Positions 9,551 to 18,004 of a DNA stretch of 25,370 nucleotides are shown one piece after another. Each line of letters begins with the position of its first letter. The stretch's first letter is position 1. Position numbers and translations under genes: made by a program. A model generated the notes under the pieces. That model was not told the origin of the DNA and ran no database searches. It worked only from the letters and a program-made list of their open reading frames with translations. The stretch is from Tolypocladium sp. Sup5 PDA-1 (lineage: Eukaryota > Ascomycota > Sordariomycetes > Hypocreales > Ophiocordycipitaceae): NCBI GenBank assembly GCA_000750105.3, contig JPHH03000129.1, forward strand, positions 1 through 25,370, read 5' to 3'.

Positions 9551-12500
9551 ATGGGAGACTCGCTGGCCGACGACGACGACCGCCCTGCAAAGCGCATCAA
9601 GCTCGAGCCGCAGGGGTTCCAGGTCCAGCCTGCGGTCCTAGCTGGAGGCGCCAACCCGCAGCCCCAGGCGCCATTGCGGCTGCTGCCGCTGTCGCCACAG
9701 AGGCTTTATCCACTGGGAGAGCAACGGCAACAGCACGGGCATTAGGCACAAGCGCAGCCGTTGCAACGCCCGCCACCGCCTCCACCGCCACCGCCAGAAC
9801 ATCATCACGACCACCACAACTACCACCACCGTCAACAGGACCAACACCAGCACCAACACCAACATCCTCCACCTCCGCACCATCAGGCTCACCGCGACCA
9901 GCACGGGCATGTTGGTGCGCCGCCCGCGAGCATAGCCATGGTTGCCTTGCCACCCGTGGAAGACGCGAACGGCTGCTGGCCCAGCGGGGGCTCAAGAGTC
10001 TTTGACTGGTCGTGGAAGTGGCCCTCGTCGTCGCCGATGCCTCCACAGCCGCACATGGTCGTCGCCTTCCAGCCGTCGGGCAACCGTCACTTCAACGCGC
10101 TCGACGTCTTCCCCACGCCGACAGCATCGCCAGCTGCGCCGCCGCCGCCGTCGGCATCTTCAGGTGAGAGAATCCACAGTTGCCCGTCCGTGGTCCTCGC
10201 CATACCCTGCGTTCCTGGCTGGGTACCTTCAATCTCGACCTGGCTGCACCTCCAATTCCGCCCCATTCTGCTTCTCTGCCCGCCCAGCCTGACATATCAT
10301 CTGTCTCCTACCCGATGCGCACCCTCCATGCCTGTCTTTCATGCCACGACCACGGCCGCTGCCGGCGCAATCCTTTCCACCCCCAGCCCCTACATCCTCT
10401 CCCGCTCGCGGCCTCATGTTATTCATTTACCTTGGGTATTATTAGCCCTTGTCCCGTTTCCCACAAGCCTGTCTGTCTGTGTTTGCCTCTGTCCCCACAC
10501 CGGTCAGCAATCACCTTGCATCACATCACCTCCCGTCGCCCTCGGGTCTCCCCTCCAACCACCAAAGTCAACCCCGGCTCCTCCGTCATTACCGTCCCCT
10601 CCTCCCTGCCCGTCCCGTGAAACAAGACGATTGTGCCCGCCGTAACAGCACAGATACAAACCCACCCCGCTCTCGCGCCTTGTTCTCGCCTTTCCCCATG
10701 TCTCGCTGGGCGTGTTAGTCGCGCTGGAGCAAATACATACCCAACACACCATATTGACCCGTGCACACGAACGACCCCGAGATCATGCCATGGTCCACTG
10801 TCGCGTTCATGAGCTGACCTTTGCCTCAGCGCTTCCCCCTACCAAGCTCAACTTCTCCCCCACGAGCCCGACTCGCGGCTCCATCTCCCGGCCTCCCAAG
10901 CGGCCTCGCTACCTTCTTCCCGCGACGGGTGACCCTGTGACAAATGGCTCTCAGCTCATGAATCAACATCCACGGAAACCCACAAGCCAGGACATTCTCG
11001 TCAGCCCCTTCAAGGACTGCGTCGGCAATTTCGGCGACGTTCACCACCGTCGCTTCCACCGCCCGCTCGACGGCAAGGTCAATGGGTACATCAAGTTCAA
11101 CTGGCCAAAGGACAGGCAGCCGCGTCGTTCATCGTCTGTCCACCCGTATTCGTCCGTCTCGGACTCTCCCGATGTCGCAGAGAAGGTTCTGTCAGCCGCA
11201 GAGGTCGAGGCGCTGGCAACGTCTCTGATCCCCCTCGGCCCCGCACCGGCATCGTCAAAAGCAGCAATTATCGTACCGTCTGGCGCTGAAGTATCATTCG
11301 ACGGCTTCTCAAGCTTCCTCAACGAAACGTGTTCCGAACCGTTCGATTTCGGCCCGGCCAGGGTCAGTCCTGCTACGTCCTCAGTGTTTGACTGCAACTT
11401 CGCTGGGGTCAGTCCTCCTACATCTATCTCTGAAGCTTCAACCGAAGTGGTTCCGATTGGGGCGCCGCGGATGGTGCCCCAACTGTTTGGATACGATGCC
11501 AAGATGGATCAAACGGATAGGAAGTTTTGGACTTTTTGTAAGTCAAGGCATATGTGTCTCCAAATGGCCCCCGCCCCTACTCCCGGAGGCGCAACCCGTC
11601 GACAAAACCCCTTGTCCACGGTCATCCTTGCGTCTCTACCGAGCAAAGAGCCTAACGTCAAGCGAACAGATATAAGGAACTGGTGCCCCGGTAGGAGCGT
11701 GCTCCTAGACACCAATCTCTGGCTCAAGGACTTTGCTCAGATGCACAAGAGCGACGGAGTCCGGGCTGCGATTCAGAGCCTTGCCGGAATTTACATCTAC
11801 GACTATCAGCCCATGGATGCGATTCGCAAGAGGGTCAACGACAGATTTTACGATGCCGAGTCACGGTTGAGTCTGTTGCTGGAAGATCCAAGGACGGGTC
11901 GGAACGAATCCCAGGCGAACGAACTGATCACTATTGCAACCATCTTGTCTATGCAAGACGTAAGTCGCTTCACGCCGCGTTTTGGGAGTTTGATGCAGCC
12001 AACACTGGGCTGCCTATAGTCCATGATAGAGCTAACTCGCCCCTTTGACAGATCGTCTTAACGGAACGCCGACTGAAGAGGCCCCAAGACCCCCGTTGGC
12101 TCTTGGGGTTCAAGCAAGCGGAGGGGTTCCTCCATGCAACTGACAGTGGTTCACGGTTTTGGAAGCGCTCAAATGCCCAGCTGTCCTCCCTCCGCATCTC
12201 TCAGTACATCATTGTCGGCCGTGCTGTGATTTTGGCGCAACCAATGATGAGGCTCCCCGCCCCAGATTCCTTCGACCCGGAACACGAGGCTTCTCGGTTT
12301 GGCTGGCTGCTCAATGGGCAGAAGCAGGACATGTATCAGATCCACGGCGGCTGCGGGTTTTCCAGAAAGCTCCTCCATATGATGAGCCAGATCACGTACT
12401 GTGCAGCACGACTGCAGCAAGACCCAGAAAACATTGTCGTGCCCATGACGGCGCAGTACCTGCGGCAGGAACTGGACCAGATGAGGCAATGGAGCAGCGA

Positions 12501-13172
12501 GTCCAAGGACTGGGAGACAGCGAAAGCCGGACCGTCGATGACCGAATGGGCGCGGTCGGTCCCAGATGGCTACATAATCAGGTCGCCTGCTGATATGACC
12601 GACGTGACGGCGGAGGCTTGGAGGCTGACGGCCATCGTCTACCTACAATGCCGCGTCTTGAGGTGGGCAACGGGCCGCGGATGATCACGACGACGCACGT
12701 ACTGACGGACTTTGAAACAGACTCCCCCGGAATCACCATGACGTTCTTGCGAGCTTGTCTGACTTGGCGAGATGCATCCATATTATGCCGACGTCGGGTT
12801 ACCAATTCACGGCTCAGGCACCGCTGTTCCCCGTATTCCTCCTAGGCATGTTAGCGACGCATCCGGATCACAGGAAGGTGTCGCAGACGTGGTTTGACGA
12901 GGTTGTTTCAACACCAGTCAGAAGTGTGAGTCAACGCATGGCTATTCTTTGCGGGAAAATGCTCCCTATAAATGCTAATGTATAATGCCACACAGAGTGT
13001 CCCACCGCTCTATGACGCGCTGCGACGCATTTGGCAGTGGATCGACGCAGAAATCGAGCTGCCTTTATCCACCACCCTCTACCAAGGGCCCATCAGCCTT
13101 CGAGATCCCTGGTGGGAACACCTTGTCCTGCGGGTCAACGATAAGGAAAGCGAGGTGCTTTGCTTGACATGA
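9551..13172 (+). CDS. Fungal-specific transcription factor (PF11951-type regulatory domain), multi-exon; 5' end uncertain
   Basis: Exons I can place: 10830-11537, 11670-11959, 12052-12662, 12721-12925 and 12996-13172 (stop 13170-13172), with consistent phases and canonical splice sites; introns are 132, 92, 58 and 70 bp. The spliced protein carries NWCPGRSVLLDTNLWLKDF, YIYDYQP, QDIVLTERRLKRP, MYQIHGGCGFSRKLL, SGYQFTAQAPLFPVFLLG and VRSSVPPLYDALRRIW. These are the conserved blocks of the fungal transcription-factor regulatory domain that normally follows a Zn2Cys6 DNA-binding cluster. For the 5' end, either an exon to 10163 joins across a long 666-bp CT-rich intron (frame matches), or translation starts at ATG 10790 (676 residues). 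The 5' exon encodes MGDSLADDDDRPAKRIKLE with a nuclear-signal-like KRIKLE, but a TAG at 9743-9745 interrupts it; the next in-frame ATG is at 9938. No Zn2Cys6 cysteine pattern was found. A nuclear regulator with unknown targets. Confidence 0.82.
9781..9900 (+). repeat. His/Gln/Pro-coding microsatellite
   Basis: CCA/CAC/CAG-rich sequence coding for runs of proline, histidine and glutamine (for example PPPPPPPPPEHHHDHH and HQHQHQHPPPP) in the 5' exon of the transcription factor. Such tracts are common in fungal activators and vary in length. Confidence 0.7.
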
Positions 13173-13292
13173 AGAGGAAATCAAGTCTATACTCTGGCGA
13201 CCCGCACGGCCACTGATGCAACCCTCCTCACACCACATGCCTGTTCATCGTTTCCTCCCTTCCAGGGAGGACGATATCGGCCAGCCTCCGTT

Positions 13293-14060
13293 TCAGGAGA
13301 GACCGGACACGCCGCTGTCGGCATCTTCCTTCGGGTCCTTGTCCTTGATCTTAAGAAGGTACCGCCCTGCATTCGTGGTCGGCAAGGTGGCACAATTTTT
13401 CACTCGTCGCCATGACTCACTGAAGTCGGATCCGTCGGGGCTCCAGGCATCAATGATGCTCAGTCCGGCTTTGGAGCCCATGGACTCAACGCTCTCCTTG
13501 CCTTGCTTGTGCGAGTCGAACGAGTCGAGCTCCTGGCCCTTCGCAATTACACGGCCCAGCTTTTGAAGCTCGATATCGCGCCCGGCACGGAAGTAAAGGC
13601 GATGACACGCAGTAGGCTCCGACTCGAGCTCAGCCAAGAAACTCTCTGTACAGGTCGTCTTGGGAATGGTAGGCTGTCCAAATCTTGTCCTTGTCCTTGG
13701 TGAGCAACTGCCCGTCCATTCCGACGAGCAAGGGTTAGCACGGGCTCAATCCATCAGGAATCACGGCAGCACAGAAATCGAGGGTTTTGGGGTCGCCACT
13801 AACCCAGCTCCCAAGCTGACCATGGTCACTCCCCGCTTGAGACGAGCGATGAAGTCGGCCCTGTGAGCTTCAAGAAGAGGCGTCTGGTAAAACTCATCTG
13901 CGGAGATAACCCTGTTCCAAATTTCCAGGCCAATGTCGTGTAGCAACTCGTCAGCGAGCGTTGGCGCTGCTTTACCGTCGCCGATGGCCATGAGAGCGCG
14001 CAGCAGGTTATCGCCGACCCTGTGCGTCGCCTACCCAAAGAGCGAGGGAACAACGACCCA
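13293..14060 (-). pseudogene. Unrecognised protein gene, frameshifted
   Basis: Read on the minus strand, protein-like sequence runs through three frames. First, from about 14050: NLLRALMAIGDGKAAPTLAD, HDIGLEIWNRVISADEFYQT, LLEAHRADFIARLKRG. After a shift near 13795: LDFCAAVIPDG, then a TAA at 13735-13737, then LLVGMDGQLLTKDKDKIWTA and DDLYREFL. After a shift near 13630: AELESEPTACHRLYFRAGRD, SMGSKAGLSIIDAWSPDGSD, FSESWRRVKNCATLP, ending at 13293. A TAG at 14031-14033 also cuts the apparent upstream part. The shifts are single-base losses. I do not recognise the family. The segment is tail-to-tail with the transcription factor, 120 bp from its stop. Confidence 0.6.
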
Positions 14061-15611
14061 GCGCCGGAATCAACACAAGCCAGGGTCGGATCCTGATAAT
14101 CCTATTGTTCTAGACTAAACGCATGGCACCACTCCTAAGACACCTTTCCTCACGTGTAGTTTAAGGCGGCCGAAGAATGGAATGAATGTATGATCTATTA
14201 TTTGTCGTTGGGGTTCCTATCTGAAGTCGAAGGCGGAGCGGCCAAAGCACCAGCGTAACGCAGGAGAGGGGACTTCAGGAATCTCATACCCATGGGGCTT
14301 GTGACGTAAATAACCGCCTTCCGGTTGGTAGATTTCTTTGACAGGAGAACCGTCAACAATTGATGTAAGTATGAACGTCGACGTATGTACCCAGGGAGCG
14401 ACTCCTCAATAAACCACACACCCCTCCGTCAGCTATACCTTGGACGATGCACGAGGGCGCTTTCCTGCTATTGATGGCTGCAATGGCGAGGGCTAAGGAC
14501 TTGTATACATCTCTCGGATGAGAGATTGTTGGGACTCGCAATGCTGGCACACCTCAGGAGCTGCTGAATGTGTTGGTGCCAAGGTCGCTCGCGGTCCCGC
14601 AACGCCCTGGTGATGGCCAAGGAGCGGAAGAAGTCCACTCCTCGGAGCTGGGATAATGTCCTGACACGGGGCCAGGGAGGGCAATCCGGCGCAAGGGAAC
14701 AAGGCTGTGATGGGTAGCTCAGCCGAGCGGCTCCACTGTTGTCGCGAAACGCACGGCAATGTTAGCCGGCCGCCTCGCGGCGGAGTAGCCGTTGATAGCT
14801 CCGACACCCCCAAGACACAGCGCTGTGTGGTTCGTGAGGGGCTACGGGTGGTGGTCATGAGGCTGAAGGAGTTCAGGCCAAAGATAGGTGGTTGTGCGGC
14901 AGAGAATATTACAGGTGATAATCCAGCGAGACCGGCTCGCCCCTGGGCCGGCTCACCCCCGCTAACAACGTAGTCGCTCAACTCTCGTCTTCGTAATGCT
15001 ATCCCCGACAGGGCTGGCAGCGGCGTACAACTTGTAGGTACGAGTATCACGAGTAATCCCAGTCAACACCGCCCCGGGCCGTTTCTGAGGCGCTTAGAGA
15101 ACTCCCCCACACCCTCCGTCTTGCCTGCTTTCGCTGCCAAGGCTGCGCACGTCTCCACATCTGCCTACTTCAACCAGGATTGGCTCCCCGACATGTACCT
15201 CGCGCACCTAGTCCTGGTTGCATGCCCATGGTCCTTTCTGCGGGCCTCGGATTATCTAGGCATCAAGTCCGCGGGGATTTACATACGCGGAGTCGCCAGC
15301 TTCCATTCTCTTCCGTTGATCAGCCCCGCCAGCTTCAACTCCACGCATCCTCATCGTCCCATTCCGCACCCAGAGTGGAACCACGCTGCGGCGGCTCTCT
15401 GCCACTGACCTCATCAACAGGCTGGGTCTGCTCAGCCAGCCTCCTACTTCCTCTCTTGCTTTACGACTGGATGAGCATACGTACAACCATTTAGCATACC
15501 TACGAACCTTCCGTCCCTGCCTGGGTCACCTTTATTGCGTTTCGTCGGAATGCAATTTATCCCTGTATGCCTAACTGACGAAATATTCTCGGCGAAAATA
15601 CAAAGTCAGAA
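14061..15611. other. Intergenic, no supported gene
   Basis: Several short open frames on both strands (for example minus 14198-14419 and minus 14493-15050). A few are weakly protein-like, such as EGAFLLLMAAMARAKDLY around 14450-14510 on the plus strand, but none carries a motif I know. The last few hundred bases should include the ankyrin gene's promoter; no clear TATA or CCAAT element was found. Confidence 0.4.
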
Positions 15612-16517
15612 ATGCCATCACCACTGCACCTTGCGATCGAGCTGTTAGAAGCGGCCAAGAACGGGCATCTGGCAACTGTTCAGCTACTCCTCGACACGAC
15701 TGAAGTCGATGCCAACTCCAGGGATGAAGATGGTCGGACGCCGTTATGGTTTGCGGCAGGGGGCGGGCATGTGGCAACTGTACGGCTGCTCCTTGCTACG
15801 AATGGAGTTGAACCCGACTCCAGGGACAGATTTGGTCAGACGCCTTTAATGTCCGTGGCCGGGAAGGGGTGCAAGGAAATTGTGCAGCTACTCCTCGGCA
15901 TGAAGAATGTCGATCACGACTCCGAGGACAACTATGGTCAGACGCCGTTATCGTTCGCGGCAGGGGGCGGGCATGGGGAAATTGTGCGGCTACTCCTCGA
16001 CACGAATAATGTGAATCCCGACTCCAGGGACAACCTTGGTCGGACTCCGTTACTGTTCGCGGCCTGGTACGGGCACAAGGAAATTGTGCTGCTACTCCTT
16101 GGCATGAAGAATGTCAATCCTGACTCCAGGGACAAAGATGGTCGGACGCCGTTATCGTTCGCGGCCTGGTACGGGCACAAGGAAATTGTGCTGCTACTCC
16201 TCGACATGAAGAATGTCGATCCCGACTCCAAGGATGAAGATGGTCGGACGCCGTTATTGTTCGCGGCCTGGTACGGGCACAAGGAAACTGTGCTGCTACT
16301 CCTCGGCATGAAGAATGTCGATCCCCACTCCAGGGACAAAGACGGTCGGACGCCGTCATCTTGCGCGGCAGAGGGCGGGCACGAGGGAATTGTGCAGCTC
16401 ATCGATTCGATTCGGGCCAGACGCCGTTATTCTTCGCGGGCTCGGTGGACGGGCCTCGCGAAACTGTGCGGCTGCCTTGGACGTGGCGATCGTTTGCAAA
16501 ACGGGCACACGGGATAG
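15612..16517 (+). CDS. Ankyrin-repeat protein (301 aa)
   Basis: An uninterrupted frame from ATG 15612. After a partial cap repeat (HLAIELLEAAKNGHLATVQL) come seven consensus units of 34 residues with G-R/Q-T-P-L at the start, A-A/W-x-G-H in the first turn and the I/V-V-x-L-L-L helix (for example GRTPLLFAAWYGHKE). Ankyrin repeats form protein-binding solenoids. In fungi such proteins are often free-standing, fast-evolving, or the C-terminal part of larger receptors; nothing here identifies the partner. From about 16400 the frame leaves the ankyrin pattern (RARRRYSSRARW) and stops at 16515-16517, while ankyrin-like sequence continues in other frames. The last ~38 residues are therefore probably the result of a frameshift. 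There is no signal peptide or membrane segment. Confidence 0.78.
   Translation: MPSPLHLAIELLEAAKNGHLATVQLLLDTTEVDANSRDEDGRTPLWFAAGGGHVATVRLLLATNGVEPDSRDRFGQTPLMSVAGKGCKEIVQLLLGMKNVDHDSEDNYGQTPLSFAAGGGHGEIVRLLLDTNNVNPDSRDNLGRTPLLFAAWYGHKEIVLLLLGMKNVNPDSRDKDGRTPLSFAAWYGHKEIVLLLLDMKNVDPDSKDEDGRTPLLFAAWYGHKETVLLLLGMKNVDPHSRDKDGRTPSSCAAEGGHEGIVQLIDSIRARRRYSSRARWTGLAKLCGCLGRGDRLQNGHTG
15732..16376 (+). repeat. Tandem repeat with exact 102-bp period (ankyrin units)
   Basis: The block GGTCGGACGCCG or a close variant starts at 15732, 15834, 15936, 16038, 16140, 16242 and 16344, always 102 bp apart. The copies at 16038-16343 are nearly identical at the DNA level (shared CGCGGCCTGGTACGGGCACA), which points to recent duplication or gene conversion. 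Confidence 0.9.
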
Positions 16518-16986
16518 TTCAACTACTGCTCAATCTACTTCGAATCGTTGGGCACTGCTACTTCGTGCTGCTATAACAGGCGGGAGCGCGGAGGCAGTAC
16601 GCCTTCTATTCAGCAAAGGTCGACTCGATAATCTTCCCGAGGATGACCCCGAAGCCAGAGATAAATCCGGTCGCACTCCACTCTTGATTGCAGCAGAGTA
16701 CCGGCGCAAGGCAATATTCCAGCTACTCCTCGCCACGAATAACGTCGATCCTGAGTAACGATAATAGGGGTCGGACGCCGCTGTGGTTTGCGGCAGACAG
16801 CTGCGACGAGGAAAGGTGCGACTTCTCGCCACTAATGCAGTTGATCCTGACTCTAGGGATAATGATGGCCGGACGCCGCTGGGGATTGCAGAGATGGAGG
16901 GCAACCAAGAGTTATTTTCCAACTATGCCACCACTCAGAAGCTCGATTCTTGGGCTAGGACGGGCGACCCTGGGGATGGACTTTGA
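16400..16986 (+). pseudogene. Frameshifted 3' continuation of the ankyrin gene
   Basis: Ankyrin sequence continues out of frame. FDSGQTPLFFAGSVDGPRET lies in the second frame (about 16405-16470). Then come SAEAVRLLFSKGRLDNLPED and KSGRTPLLIAAEYRRKAIFQ in a third frame ending at a TAA (16756-16758), then NDNRGRTPLWFAADSCDEE, then SRDNDGRTPLGIAEMEGNQE ending at 16986. At least four single-base shifts or stops are needed to explain this. Introns are unlikely, because the repeats continue almost without gaps and no splice sites fit. The ancestral protein would have had roughly four more repeats. Confidence 0.75.
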
Positions 16987-16999
16987 TGCTGGCGCTTGA

Positions 17000-17539
17000 T
17001 GAGGGGTCGAGGGAGTAACCTCTTCGACTATACCCTTACTGGTCATCGACCAGAAGCTCGAGGAACACCCGTGGCCAGCCAAGAGCTTTCGTCCCGCCAG
17101 ATCCTATACGCCTCACCTTTCCGGCCTCATCTAAATTCAGCGGCTCCTCTTCCTCGAGCAGGGGAGATTGTAAAGGCATTGGATATGACGATGCATTGAA
17201 GGAACATGTGGAAGGAAACGGGACGAGGGCGGCAGGCGACACCAAATTAAAGCGATGGTCATGGCGGCGTGCGCGTTTGCTGGGATGCACGTGGTCGAGG
17301 GTGAGGTGAGAAAGGCCGTTGAGCTGCTGCACGATTGTCAGGACCCAAGTGTAAGGATGCCTCGCGACGCAATGTGAGTCCTCACATGAGACGACAAGTT
17401 CAAATGAATGCCTTTTACAAGCCCGACGGAGACGGCCAGTCGGCATCTTTCCGGAGCCGACGCTCGCCGTGGCGTCCCTCGTCCGAACCGTATCGACCTG
17501 TCGCACCGTTCCATCCCGTCAGGGCCAAGAACATCCCAT
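17000..17539. other. Unassigned stretch
   Basis: Short open frames only. A plus-strand segment at about 17255-17374 (GMHVVEGEVRKAVELLHDCQ, stop TGA) looks protein-like but has no recognisable family. It may belong with the broken segment at 17540-17919. Confidence 0.35.
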
Positions 17540-17919
17540 GGCCGCCAAGTTGCCTACCAACAACGCGGAGCGCATCGCTGGTAAAGGCAGTGGCTTCCAC
17601 GAACCTGGATCAAGAGGGCCAGACGGCCTTCGAGACACGGACCAGGTTGCTCTGTACCGCATTTTGCTGGCCATGATCCTCCACACGGCTGCGACAGATT
17701 GTGCTGCAGAACGGGAGCTCGCCGAGTCTGCCCAAGAGATGCTGCTGGACATTGAGCAGGTATCAAGCCATAAAGGGAGCGTTCCTTGATCGATGCCTGG
17801 ATACGGGACCCGGCGAGCCAACAATCCAAGGTATTCTTCGACTACGCCTTGTGCAGCAGGTGAATGACGTCGTCAGCGCGGACGGGCAACTCTCGAGATG
17901 GATTTTGAAGCCGGGCTGA
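17540..17919 (+). pseudogene. Possible broken gene, helical protein of unknown family
   Basis: One frame gives DTDQVALYRILLAMILHTAA and CAAERELAESAQEMLLDIEQ up to about 17757. Continuing one base out of phase gives AIKGAFLDRCLDTGPGEPTI then LVQQVNDVVSADGQLSRWI to the stop at 17917-17919. The amphipathic, alanine/leucine-rich pattern continues smoothly across the shift, so a single-base change in one gene is more likely than two chance frames. No start codon or domain could be assigned. It ends 85 bp from the convergent Mis18-like gene. Confidence 0.4.
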
Positions 17920-18004
17920 AGAAGGAGAGTCGCCGTCGACACCTCAGCTCTGATAACCAGTGATGACAGCCGCAGCCGGCTCAGCCTCTCGCCTTCCAGC
18001 CGCC

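Noticed and set aside
9597..10046. Minus-strand ORFs rich in Ala/Val opposite the transcription-factor N-terminus
   Set aside because: They arise from CCA/CAC repeats read on the other strand and have no motif.
10180..10620. ORF with CLSCHDHGRC resembling part of a zinc cluster
   Set aside because: It lacks the basic residues and six-cysteine spacing of Zn2Cys6, lies in a CT-rich non-coding stretch, and is out of frame with the flanking exons.
14493..15050. 185-codon minus-strand ORF
   Set aside because: No domain, biased Ser/Pro/Arg composition and overlapping frames on the other strand; left as intergenic.
15938..16402. Long antisense ORF opposite the ankyrin repeats (154 codons)
   Set aside because: The 102-bp period is a multiple of three, so any frame open in one unit stays open in all. 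The sequence is a repetitive mirror of the sense units and has no independent motif.
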